Part shown: piece after piece, positions 16,779-24,652 of the stretch
How positions within the stretch are numbered: position 1 is the stretch's first letter
Layout of the letters: each line of letters opens with the position of its first letter
Assembly: GCA_030529945.1 (NCBI GenBank)
Contig: JAUMVX010000026.1
Coordinates: forward strand, 1-33,217
Direction of reading: 5' to 3'
DNA from: Bacteroidia bacterium
GTDB taxonomy: Bacteria; Bacteroidota; Bacteroidia; Bacteroidales; UBA932
Length of the DNA stretch: 33,217 bases
Made by a program: the position numbers and the translations under genes
The notes under the pieces: model-generated
What the model saw: only the letters and a program-made list of their open reading frames with translations
Database searches by the model: none
Told to the model about the DNA's origin: nothing

Positions 16779-16841
16779 GTCATTGCCGGCACCGGGATGC
16801 CCGAGCAGGTCGGGCATGACGTAAAACGTCATTGCCGGGCG
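16779..16841. repeat. REPIN-like element, copy 6 (compact)
   Basis: GTCATTGCCGGC directly joins GGATGCCCGA-GCAGG-TCGGGCATGAC (16779-16820), with the middle spacer shortened. A further half-arm GTCATTGCCGGG lies at 16828-16839. It sits 6 bases after the nhaD stop. Confidence 0.8.
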
Positions 16842-16842
16842 T

Positions 16843-16877
16843 AAAAAAAAGGTGACTGCAAGCGCAGTCACCTTTTT
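16843..16877. terminator. Bidirectional rho-independent terminator
   Basis: GGTGACTGC (16851-16859) and GCAGTCACC (16864-16872) form a perfect 9-bp stem with loop AAGC. It is flanked by eight A on the left and five T on the right, so it can terminate nhaD (+) and the peptide transporter transcript (-). Confidence 0.9.
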
Positions 16878-16895
16878 CTGTATTGAGAAACCTTC

Positions 16896-17035
16896 AAAGA
16901 ATAACCTGCATCATCTTTTTCATTCTTTTCGGTCCAGATTCCTTTTCTCATCAGTCGTGTACCCCGGTACACTCCTTCTTCCAAAAGAAATCTATACTCG
17001 AAAATAAAAGACAAATCTGAAGCAGGTTATTCTTT
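16896..17035. repeat. 140-nt inverted-repeat hairpin element, copy 2
   Basis: Perfect 14-base arms (16896-16909 and 17022-17035) enclose inner stems, including 16936-16946 with 16983-16993 (one mismatch). The apical core at 16947-16981 is identical over 35 bases to the core of the element at 1986-2123. Apart from a shared AATAAC-y-TG start, the arms differ from copy 1 but remain complementary. It sits between the bidirectional terminator and the 3' end of the peptide transporter, again in a convergent gap. Confidence 0.75.
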
Positions 17036-17058
17036 TCACGTTTCTGAGCGTCAGCTCC

Positions 17059-18750
17059 CTATGCGGTAGCAGCCTCCACTTTCTTGAGCATAGCGAACAT
17101 AATGCCGCCTGCGATTACGCAGAGAGCGAGCAGAATGGCCCAGTTAGCCCAGAGCGGAACGGCTTTCCAGAGAAGTCCCGGAACGGAACTGAGGTAGTTT
17201 CCGATGGCCGTGGCGGCGAACCAGAGACCCATCATAAGTCCCTTGTACTTAGGAGGAGCGACCTTCGAAACGAAGGAAATGCCCATAGGGGAGAGCAGAA
17301 GCTCCGCGAATGTCAGCACGAGATAGGTGCTGATAAGGTACATCGGCACCACAGGGTCAGGCGAAACCGTGCCCCCGAGCTCTGCAGGAGAAGGCTGTCC
17401 CACGGAACCGAAGATCATAATGAGGTAGCCGAGGGCCGCCACGAACATACCGAGACCGATTTTCTTAGGTGCGGACGGCTCCAGACCGTTCGGATGCTTC
17501 TCGGTCTTCCTGTTCGCGAGGGCCGCGAAGATGGCCATAGAGACAGGGGTGAGGAACACTACATAGAACGGGTTGAACTGCTGGAAGAGCTGCGGCTGGA
17601 TGTCGAGAACCTCAGGCATCCCGCTGTAGATGGCGTAGGCTCCGCCCCAGAGTCCGAGGGTCACAGCCCCGCAGATCACCTTGCCGCTTGCCTTCTCCGA
17701 CTGGAACGCTCCGAAGAGAGTGTAGATGGAGACGGCCATAAGGGCGAGAATCCAGATATTGAAGCCGAAGCGGGTCGCGCCGGTCGCGGTGGACTGGGTG
17801 TAGTCACGGGCGAACCAGGTGAGCGACTGACCGTTCTGGTGGAAGGCCATCCAGAAGAAGATTACCACTGCGAACACGAGGCAGAGAGCCACGACGCGCT
17901 CTCTCGTCTGCTTCGGAGTGAGCTCCTCGACCTGCACATTGGCAGCCTTGGCCTGCTTGGCATTCACGTCGGCGTGCTTGAACCAGCCGCGGCAGGCGAA
18001 GTAGATCGCGATGGAGACTATGAGGGAGACGCAGGCTACCGCGAACCCCATATTGTATGCGGAGGAAAGATGCTCGATGTAGTATGCGGAGAAGTCTCCG
18101 AGGTTCATCGCTGAAGCGTCGGCCCCCGGCATCTGGGCAGCGAGGGTGGCGAGCTTGTCGCTGTTCTCTGCGGAGATGGTGCCGTTCATAAACTGGTGGG
18201 CGAGCGCGGGGATGTCAGCCTTGTAGACGAGTCCCGCCTTGGCGAGGAACTTGTTCGTGATGGCTGTGGCCGCGGATGGTGCGAACATCGCACCGATGTT
18301 GATGGCCATATAGAAGAGGCTGAACGCGGAGTCGCGCTTTGCCGAGTAGCGGGGATCGTCGTAGAGATTTCCCACCATCACCTGGAGGTTGCCCTTGAAG
18401 AGGCCGGTTCCGATGGCGATGAGCAGCAGGGCTCCGAGCATCATAGTGACTCCCAGAGTGTTGGCTGCCGTAGGCACTGCCAGGAGCAGATACCCGAGGA
18501 ACATTACGCTGATGCCGGTTACGACGCACTTGCCGTAGCCGATCTTGTCAGCCAGCCATCCGCCCACGACGGGCATAAAATAGACGGCTGCTAAGAAAAT
18601 GGAATAGACTTGACTTGCCGCCGCCTGCTCCCAGCCGAACTTGGCCTGAAGGAAGAGCATAAAAATGGCAAGCATAGTGTAGTATCCGAACCGCTCTCCG
18701 GTATTTGCGAGAGCCAGTGCGAACAGACCTTTTGGTTGACCTTTAAACAT
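17059..18750 (-). CDS. POT/PTR2-family di- and tripeptide:H+ symporter
   Basis: An inner-membrane major-facilitator protein of 563 residues that imports small peptides with protons. The POT proton-coupling motif is at the N-terminus (ANTGERFGYYTMLAIFML, an ExxERFxYY variant). The PTR2 signature lies in FSLFYMAINIGAMFAPS, and FAELLLSPMGISFVSKVAPPKYKGLMMG marks the C-terminal half. About 14 hydrophobic segments are apparent, including the two extra helices typical of bacterial POTs. It is monocistronic with its own -7 box. It pairs logically with the secreted peptidases and PepD in this window. Confidence 0.95.
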   Translation of the reverse strand: MFKGQPKGLFALALANTGERFGYYTMLAIFMLFLQAKFGWEQAAASQVYSIFLAAVYFMPVVGGWLADKIGYGKCVVTGISVMFLGYLLLAVPTAANTLGVTMMLGALLLIAIGTGLFKGNLQVMVGNLYDDPRYSAKRDSAFSLFYMAINIGAMFAPSAATAITNKFLAKAGLVYKADIPALAHQFMNGTISAENSDKLATLAAQMPGADASAMNLGDFSAYYIEHLSSAYNMGFAVACVSLIVSIAIYFACRGWFKHADVNAKQAKAANVQVEELTPKQTRERVVALCLVFAVVIFFWMAFHQNGQSLTWFARDYTQSTATGATRFGFNIWILALMAVSIYTLFGAFQSEKASGKVICGAVTLGLWGGAYAIYSGMPEVLDIQPQLFQQFNPFYVVFLTPVSMAIFAALANRKTEKHPNGLEPSAPKKIGLGMFVAALGYLIMIFGSVGQPSPAELGGTVSPDPVVPMYLISTYLVLTFAELLLSPMGISFVSKVAPPKYKGLMMGLWFAATAIGNYLSSVPGLLWKAVPLWANWAILLALCVIAGGIMFAMLKKVEAATA

Positions 18751-18784
18751 AATATAATAGTTGATAATTTATGGCGTATTGAGA

Positions 18785-18792
18785 CAAAGATA
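18785..18792 (-). promoter_or_regulatory. -7 box of the peptide transporter promoter
   Basis: On the minus strand TATCTTTG (18792-18785) matches TAnnTTTG and lies about 35 bases upstream of the start codon. I see no clear TTG at the usual distance upstream. Confidence 0.6.
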
Positions 18793-18812
18793 TTAATATT
18801 TACGGAAAAATT

Positions 18813-18845
18813 CCCATTTCTCTTAAAAAATGATATGTTTATGGA
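18813..18845 (+). promoter_or_regulatory. Segment shared with the DUF4831 promoter region
   Basis: This 33-base stretch matches 23553-23585 at 28 positions, including CTTAAAAAATG followed by TAT-n-TTT-n-TGGA. The second copy is the promoter of the DUF4831 operon. Here the -7-like box is TATGTTTA, which departs from consensus. The remainder of the 300-base gap 18751-19050 contains the palindrome and promoter listed separately and no gene I can support. Confidence 0.5.
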
Positions 18846-18955
18846 GAGGGAGGTCTGAAAGCTTAACTTCGGAGATGTATCCACCGGTGCGGGGCAGATA
18901 TGTCAGCAGCCCTGTTCCCCTTGGCTCCGCACGGGTATGAGAACCTGCTCTTTTT

Positions 18956-18969
18956 GTGAAAATTTTCAC
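18956..18969. promoter_or_regulatory. Perfect 14-bp palindrome, operator candidate
   Basis: GTGAAAATTTTCAC is fully self-complementary and lies 8 bases upstream of the -33 element of the lipoprotein promoter. The position suits an activator or repressor site. Confidence 0.45.
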
Positions 18970-18976
18970 CTCAATT

Positions 18977-19008
18977 ATTGTTTATATCCAAGCCGGGAGC
19001 TATATTTG
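18977..19008 (+). promoter_or_regulatory. Promoter of the BACON-like lipoprotein gene
   Basis: ATTG (18977-18980), a 20-base spacer and the perfect -7 box TATATTTG (19001-19008) give a predicted start near 19014 and a leader of about 37 nt. Confidence 0.75.
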
Positions 19009-19050
19009 AGCCATATTATTGTTTTTTATTAAAAGTAGTGTATTATTAAA

Positions 19051-20340
19051 ATGAACGCAAAACAAATTCTCTTTGCGGTCTCCGCAGGTCTTATGACCCT
19101 GGCCGCCTGCCAGAAGGAAGTCACTCCTTCCGTTTCTGTCAATGAAGACAGCGCAACCGTTTCCGCTGAAGAAAACAATCTGACGATCGGCTTTGAAAGC
19201 AATGTCGCCCTTTCCCCCGTGACAGACGCTGAATGGATTGAAGCAAAAGTCGATAATGGAGCTCTCAGCATCTATGTGGAGGAAAACTACGGCGCGGAGC
19301 GTGTCGCCACCGTCAATCTCGAGTACAACTCTGTAGTGGAGGCTACGTTCACATTGACCCAGTCCGCCGGCGCGACCGACGAAATCGCTGAGGTCGAAGC
19401 CTTCTATTATGCTCATAATGACGAGTACGGTGAAGGCACCCAGAACTGGACCATATCATTCTACAACAAGAACTATATGGCTTCAAACGAAGAAGAAAGC
19501 TTCGGTAAACTGTATACTTATACATTTGACCTTATGGCGTCCGCCGAGTTCACATTCGTCAGCGGCAAATTCCCTGTCGGCACCTTTACTCTGAATCCTG
19601 TCGCTGAAGTCGGAGCCATATATGGCTCCGGCTCTCAGATTATGGACGCCTCCACCTGGTCATATATCGGCTTTGACGCTGCGACGGTGACAATCGAGTC
19701 CACAGATGTTCCCGATGAGTATGTCTTCAAAGTGAAGGGTACGACTGCAAAGATAGAGTCTTCAGAGGCCGCAAGCTTCAAGTTCACATTCAAGGCGGTC
19801 TGCGGCGACAATTCAGACTCCTTTCTCAGAAAGTACGATACGAGAGTAGCTTCCGACATCAGGAAGGATTATGATATCACTTTCGCGGAATGCTATGCTT
19901 ATCTCTATGATTACGATGACAACGTCAAATTCCTTGATCTCACTTTGTCCAAGGGTGATCCCGCGATGGGTGATAACCCTGCAGAAGGCAACTTCACTTA
20001 CGCAAATCTATATCTTTATGTTCCCGCGACCACGGACGACTATTCCGGAACTTATGATCTCGATCCGGACCTGACTTGCGAGCCGTTCACAATCGAATAC
20101 TTTGCAAGATACTGGACGTTCTTCGGCGCATATCCCGATCCGGATGATGAGAGCTGGCTCAGGCCGCTCAATCACTCCCGTCTGTACCCTTCATCCGGCA
20201 GCATAACTCTTACGAAGCAGTCTGACGGTACATACAAGGTGGAAGGTTCATTCGAGGATGACTATACGGATGACTATCCGGACGGAAGGCACACCGTGAC
20301 AATCCACGGTCAGTTCGCTATCCTCGCCGACGAATATTAA
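19051..20340 (+). CDS. Lipoprotein with N-terminal BACON-like domain
   Basis: A probable outer-membrane or surface lipoprotein of 429 residues. The signal peptide ends in lipobox MTLAAC, with Cys20 as the lipidation site. Residues 25-107 (VNEDSATVSAEENNLTIGFESN through VVEATFTLTQSAG) have the strand pattern of BACON/Ig-like modules that often precede carbohydrate- or mucin-binding domains in Bacteroidetes. The remaining 320 residues are acidic and Tyr/Asp-rich, and I do not recognise them. No SusC/SusD pair is adjacent, so a polysaccharide role is only a guess. Its codon use is more A+T-rich than its neighbours, suggesting an accessory gene. It has its own promoter and a strong terminator. 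Confidence 0.75.
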   Translation: MNAKQILFAVSAGLMTLAACQKEVTPSVSVNEDSATVSAEENNLTIGFESNVALSPVTDAEWIEAKVDNGALSIYVEENYGAERVATVNLEYNSVVEATFTLTQSAGATDEIAEVEAFYYAHNDEYGEGTQNWTISFYNKNYMASNEEESFGKLYTYTFDLMASAEFTFVSGKFPVGTFTLNPVAEVGAIYGSGSQIMDASTWSYIGFDAATVTIESTDVPDEYVFKVKGTTAKIESSEAASFKFTFKAVCGDNSDSFLRKYDTRVASDIRKDYDITFAECYAYLYDYDDNVKFLDLTLSKGDPAMGDNPAEGNFTYANLYLYVPATTDDYSGTYDLDPDLTCEPFTIEYFARYWTFFGAYPDPDDESWLRPLNHSRLYPSSGSITLTKQSDGTYKVEGSFEDDYTDDYPDGRHTVTIHGQFAILADEY

Positions 20341-20438
20341 CCTGCCGGCAATCAGCTCTCGGGTATAGAAATCGCGGCAATGTCATTTGCTCCCGTCCGC
20401 CCCGGGTGGTGTGCGGATGAGGCCGCGACATAAAGAAT

Positions 20439-20478
20439 ACAGACAGAATGCGTACTATGCGTATTCTGTCTGTTTTTT
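20439..20478 (+). terminator. Rho-independent terminator of the lipoprotein gene
   Basis: A 16-bp stem (20439-20454 with 20458-20473, two G-U pairs) has a 3-base loop and a run of six T. It is the strongest terminator in the window. Confidence 0.9.
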
Positions 20479-20523
20479 GAGCAAGCCTCCCCGGTGGAGG
20501 GAATCATTTTGCGAAAGAATCTG

Positions 20524-20531
20524 TATATTTG
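20524..20531 (+). promoter_or_regulatory. -7 box upstream of the AlbA_2-WYL gene
   Basis: A perfect TATATTTG lies 61 bases before the start codon. No TTG occurs at the expected upstream distance; TTTTG at 20507-20511 is too close. Confidence 0.55.
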
Positions 20532-20592
20532 TTGACCGGGCGGAATCCTCCGCCGGACACCCATATTCAGCCACTTTAAAAACCGCAAATAT

Positions 20593-23496
20593 ATGCCGAC
20601 CGAATCCGTCAAAACAGACTTAAAGGGTATGCAGACCGCCCTTCCCTGGTTTCCCTTGAATGCGGAATACATCGACACATACAACGACAGCGTTATGAAG
20701 TATCTCCGTGACGCTCTCGCCTCACAGTCGGATTTCTCACAGGACAGTTCGTTCAGAACTACGGCAGGCCTTGTGGATGACCGCGCCAAGCAGATAGCAA
20801 AGGAAGTGGCCGACACTCCTTTGCGGAACAGCCTGTGCAGAGAAAGGGAGAAGCAGGAGAGGGACGTTAAGGTCATCGCGGCCCAGACGCTGCTGCTTCT
20901 GCGGGAAGAAGATTCCCGCTCGCTGCAGTTCTTCCGCCTGCTGTGCTATCTGCTGGCCGTCCTCTCGCCGGCCAATGCTTCACGCCTCTGCGATCTTCTG
21001 ATGCACACGCTTTCATCGGAGAGCCTGGATTCAGCCGGCTTCGATATGGATGACGTGACTCAGTTTGACGAGGCGGGATTCATCGGTGCGATGGCCGGTG
21101 CCGGAATGACCGCCGTCTCGGAAGCCGTGTGGTTCGAGGGCTGCGGCACCGTAAAGGTCAGCGGCGGCAAGGTCGGCGCGTTCGACACGAACAGGGCCCT
21201 TCTCGCCCTGAAGAACCGGTCTGCTCTCAGGCCGGCTTTCACCGTGCCTCTGGACGGACTTGACATATGGGCTTCCAAGGACGACTTGAAGAACGGGTTC
21301 AATCCGGAAAGATATATGAAGGACTGCAGGGCCGTGACCCCTTCGGAAGAGCCGGTCAAACTGAAGACCTACTCCGATGGCGATATGCTGACCGTCCGCG
21401 TCACCAGCACGAACTACGACACGATGATGGCCGAGAGTACCGACCCCGCCTATGAACGGCTGGTGCGCGAAGTGTGCATCACTGGCGGCACCTCAAATGT
21501 CCGCGGCCTTCATATGATCCACTTCGTCAATGCCTATCGCCCGGGCACGCTCATCAATGTCACATACCTTGCGGACCGGGACAGCTTCTCCATAGACGAT
21601 ACCGTTCTGGATTTCATATATAAGGAGTACTGGTGCGATGATGAAGACGGCCATTACAGCACGATGGACGCCATCCTGCTCTTCCCGAAATCGGGAAAGG
21701 TGATGAATACCTGGCTCACACGCGAGGGTTTCCTCGTGAGGAGCGGCTTCGAGGATATGGAGAAAGGCGCAGTGAGGTCTCTTGACATAGTGGACTACAG
21801 CAAAGAGTTAGATTTTCTCATTGCGGAAGTGAGCGACAGGGAACCGGAAGAAGGATCGTTCGATGAACTGGAAGTCAGAAGTGACTTCCTGAACTATATG
21901 CGTGAAAAGATGGAGATTATCCGTGAGCCGATGCCGGTCAGAAAGGAAGTCAGGCATCTTGACCCGCTGTCCGTGACCCTGCTCCACCGTCTCCTCGACC
22001 TTAAGGCGGATGGTCTGGAGAACTCGTCGGAACGCGGCTGCGGCTTCACCGCTGCGCAGATTCTCTCGACCATTACAGGAGATGAAGGAGATAATGCCTA
22101 TTATCGCCTTCAGAGAGACTTCTTCACAAGAGTCACGGCATTTGCGCAGCATCGCTTCGATTCCGTCACGCCTATGGGAGATGACAATACCGGTTTCTTT
22201 TCCCGGATGTGCGGTGTTCTGGCTTGTTTCGGCAGCGAGGACGGCGATATCATTCTCGATGAGTCCATCCGCAGCGGGGACGAGACAGTCGCGTCCGTAG
22301 CGAAACTGGTCCAGGCATCTAACCGCTTCTCCGGCAGCGAGTCGCTCAAGCGCCTCCGCAAGGACCTGCACAGGGAAATATGCATCATACTGAAGGCGGT
22401 GGATGCCATCCCCGAAGATGAGGACGAGGACGAGTCCCGCTTCCCGTTCCCGTCGGAAGGGGAGAACGTGGAGCACAAAATGTCCTTCGTCTTCGACAAC
22501 AACTCCGCCTCCGTCAACGTGACTTCTCAGTCCGCCAAGTGTCTGAAGACCGTCTGCGCCTTTATGAATCGCTATGCGGAGCAAGGTGAGGGTCATCTGT
22601 ACATAGGAACGGACGAGAAGCGGCGTCTGGTCAGCGGTGTTCAGACGGACATAGACGCCCTCATTGCACTGAAGACTATAGACCCGTCAAAAGGCGATGA
22701 TGCGGACGCTTATCTGCGCTTCGTTATGAATGCGGTCAAGAAGGCTTTTCCTGATGACTGTCAGTGCGTGGCTCCCGAGTGGATATGCGACGGGAAGGTG
22801 CTGGACCTTCGCGTGCGCCCGGCAAAGGACGGGGTGGTCTATTTCCACGAAGAGGCTTATTACAGGTCGGGCTCATCCAGCAGGAAGATGGACGATAGGC
22901 TCATCGAGGAGGTGTCTTCGGTGAAAGTACTCCAGAGGAACGGGCTTGAGCCGAAGATAACCGCTGTTCGCCGCGCCATCTCTATGAAGAAGTGCGTTGT
23001 CCTTGAAGGCTATGATTCCTCCAGCAGCAACACCGACAGGGACAGGAAGGTAGAGGCGTTCGCGTTCACGGACTCGTCGCGGCCTGACTCCGTCTGGGCT
23101 TGGGACTCGAAGGACAGGAAGAACAAGGTGTTCCACCTCAGGAGATGCGATGACGTGAAGGTTCTTTCCGAGAACTGGAACGCCGAGAAACAGCACGCGG
23201 TCAAGCAGCTGGATGTCTTCGGTTTCTCCGGGAACCGCAAGACGGAAGTTGATATCGACCTGCGCAGCGTCCTCGCAATGAACACCCTGGTCGACCAGCA
23301 TCCGGGCGCGCGGGAGAACCTTGAAAAGACCGGCGAGACCACCTGGCGGCTGAAGACCACATTGCTGAGCGATTACTCGCTCAATGCCTTGGCGAGCTTT
23401 GTGCTTGCCAATTCGGACGATGTGGACATCAGCCGCTGCGAGATTCTGAAGAAGAAAGTTACGGAGAGGGCCGAGAAATTGATCTCGCTGCTGTGA
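20593..23496 (+). CDS. Large AlbA_2 (Schlafen-type) and WYL-domain protein
   Basis: A 967-residue cytoplasmic protein with no signal peptide or membrane segment. Residues about 624-775 resemble the AlbA_2/Schlafen-type domain: NVEHKMSFVF, then AKCLKTVCAFMN, GHLYIGTDEKRRLVSGV and the later YYRSGSSSRKMDD. Residues about 788-862 resemble a WYL domain: ITAVRRAISMKKCVVLEGY, VWAWDSKDRKNKVFHLRRCDDVKVL. A WCX-like tail follows to about 965. An acidic linker (EDEDEDES, 609-615) precedes AlbA_2. The first 600 residues are unassigned; 258-345 could be an OB/S1-like fold (GDMLTVRV... FSIDD). WYL domains are sensors common in regulators of defence systems, and AlbA_2 occurs in regulators and nucleases. 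It is transcribed alone and no defence genes adjoin it. The function is unknown. Confidence 0.7.
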   Translation: MPTESVKTDLKGMQTALPWFPLNAEYIDTYNDSVMKYLRDALASQSDFSQDSSFRTTAGLVDDRAKQIAKEVADTPLRNSLCREREKQERDVKVIAAQTLLLLREEDSRSLQFFRLLCYLLAVLSPANASRLCDLLMHTLSSESLDSAGFDMDDVTQFDEAGFIGAMAGAGMTAVSEAVWFEGCGTVKVSGGKVGAFDTNRALLALKNRSALRPAFTVPLDGLDIWASKDDLKNGFNPERYMKDCRAVTPSEEPVKLKTYSDGDMLTVRVTSTNYDTMMAESTDPAYERLVREVCITGGTSNVRGLHMIHFVNAYRPGTLINVTYLADRDSFSIDDTVLDFIYKEYWCDDEDGHYSTMDAILLFPKSGKVMNTWLTREGFLVRSGFEDMEKGAVRSLDIVDYSKELDFLIAEVSDREPEEGSFDELEVRSDFLNYMREKMEIIREPMPVRKEVRHLDPLSVTLLHRLLDLKADGLENSSERGCGFTAAQILSTITGDEGDNAYYRLQRDFFTRVTAFAQHRFDSVTPMGDDNTGFFSRMCGVLACFGSEDGDIILDESIRSGDETVASVAKLVQASNRFSGSESLKRLRKDLHREICIILKAVDAIPEDEDEDESRFPFPSEGENVEHKMSFVFDNNSASVNVTSQSAKCLKTVCAFMNRYAEQGEGHLYIGTDEKRRLVSGVQTDIDALIALKTIDPSKGDDADAYLRFVMNAVKKAFPDDCQCVAPEWICDGKVLDLRVRPAKDGVVYFHEEAYYRSGSSSRKMDDRLIEEVSSVKVLQRNGLEPKITAVRRAISMKKCVVLEGYDSSSSNTDRDRKVEAFAFTDSSRPDSVWAWDSKDRKNKVFHLRRCDDVKVLSENWNAEKQHAVKQLDVFGFSGNRKTEVDIDLRSVLAMNTLVDQHPGARENLEKTGETTWRLKTTLLSDYSLNALASFVLANSDDVDISRCEILKKKVTERAEKLISLL

Positions 23497-23552
23497 ATCC
23501 GGCGGGTAAGTTATTTTTTCGGAATCACTAAGTTCAAGAAATACGATAAATC

Positions 23553-23585
23553 CCCTTTTTTCTTAAAAAATGGTATATTTGTGGA
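23553..23585 (+). promoter_or_regulatory. Promoter of the DUF4831-pepD operon
   Basis: A perfect -7 box TATATTTG (23574-23581) is preceded by TTTTTTCTTAAAAAATG and no TTG. The whole stretch matches 18813-18845 at 28 of 33 bases. The start codon follows at 23620. Confidence 0.6.
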
Positions 23586-23619
23586 CGGATGGAACAAAGG
23601 CCGTCCGCCATTTACGACG

Positions 23620-24645
23620 ATGATGAAAAGATTTTTTATTTTCTCAGCACTGCTGCTCACCGCTGCGTCCGCGCAGCTCCGTTCGCAGGATAAATCCACG
23701 GTGACAATGACTTATGCCCTGCCGCAGACAAGCCTCAGTTTCGAGGTGGAGGCGGTTAAGGAGAGCTTTTTCGCCGGACCTTACGCCAGATATGCCGAGA
23801 AGTATCTCGGAATAAAGGCGGCGGAGAAAAACTCCGTCACCTACAGGATAAGTTCAGTGAAGATGACACCCTACATCGAAGCCGACGTGAGTCGCCGCTA
23901 TACGCAGACCCTGCCCTCAAGCGTCGAGGGGACTCTGCTTCAGTTCAGCGCTCAGGGTCTGATTTCGGTATCCGGGGGCAGCTTCGGCCGCGAGAGCTCC
24001 TGGAGATTCCCCGGGCAGGCGAGCGATGATTTCGCTGCGAGGGGGATAAGCGCGAACTACACCGCCGAGGAGACCACTCTCTATCAGGGGGTCAGGAGCG
24101 GCAGTTATAACCAGGTCGCGGTCTCCCAGAACGTGGTGGTGGCCAAGACACTTGAGCAGAAGGCCAAGGAGGCCGCCGATATGATTCTGAAGCTGCGCAC
24201 TACGCGCATACAGATCATCACGGGTGACACGGACGCGAACTACAGCGGCGAGTCTATGGGAGCCGCCATAGAGGAAATCTCCCGTCTGGAGAAGGAATAT
24301 CTCAGCCTTTTCATCGGATACAGCGTCTGCGAGACGCAGAAGAAGAACTACGAATTCGTGCCGACGGCTGATACCAGAGAACACGTTTTCGTGGCATTCC
24401 GCCTTTCAGACACCGCCGGACTTCTTCCGGCCGACGATGTCTCCGGCAAGCCGTACTTCGTGGACATAGTGTCCGAAGGGACGGAAGCCGCCCCGGGAGA
24501 GAACGCCAGAGTGAAGGGGACCGTAATATATTACAGAACACCGGCCATCTGCTCGGTGAAACTTTCTGACGGATCCGCCATCCTTCTGGAGACGAGGGTC
24601 CCGATCTGCCAGTTCGGAAACATAAACACATACACAATAAAATAA
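23620..24645 (+). CDS. DUF4831-family exported protein
   Basis: A 341-residue protein with a signal peptide (MMKRFFIFSALLLTAASAQLRSQ), so probably periplasmic or envelope-located. The segment LSFEVEAVKESFFAGPYARYAEKYLGIKA matches what I recall of DUF4831, a Bacteroidetes family without known function. The second half has a helical stretch with LKLRTTRIQIITGDTD and predicted strands. I start it at the ATG at 23620; a second ATG follows directly at 23623. It lies 7 bases before pepD and is probably the first gene of a four-gene operon with pepD, a C1 peptidase and pssA. Confidence 0.75.
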   Translation: MMKRFFIFSALLLTAASAQLRSQDKSTVTMTYALPQTSLSFEVEAVKESFFAGPYARYAEKYLGIKAAEKNSVTYRISSVKMTPYIEADVSRRYTQTLPSSVEGTLLQFSAQGLISVSGGSFGRESSWRFPGQASDDFAARGISANYTAEETTLYQGVRSGSYNQVAVSQNVVVAKTLEQKAKEAADMILKLRTTRIQIITGDTDANYSGESMGAAIEEISRLEKEYLSLFIGYSVCETQKKNYEFVPTADTREHVFVAFRLSDTAGLLPADDVSGKPYFVDIVSEGTEAAPGENARVKGTVIYYRTPAICSVKLSDGSAILLETRVPICQFGNINTYTIK

Positions 24646-24652
24646 CACAGTT

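Noticed and set aside
1-16841. CRISPR array made of the repeated palindromes
   Set aside because: Copies are dispersed over six loci, vary in orientation and composition, lack uniform spacers, and no cas genes are present.
16896-17035. CUGAUGAG on the reverse strand of the hairpin core, as in a hammerhead ribozyme
   Set aside because: Copy 1 lacks the GAAA box and neither copy can form stem II in the right place; the match is probably chance.
19051-20340. Polysaccharide utilisation locus around the BACON-like lipoprotein
   Set aside because: No SusC, SusD, glycosidase or sensor-regulator gene is adjacent.
20593-23496. Defence island around the AlbA_2-WYL gene
   Set aside because: Its neighbours are a lipoprotein and a housekeeping operon; no restriction, toxin or nuclease partner is visible, so only the single gene is of interest.
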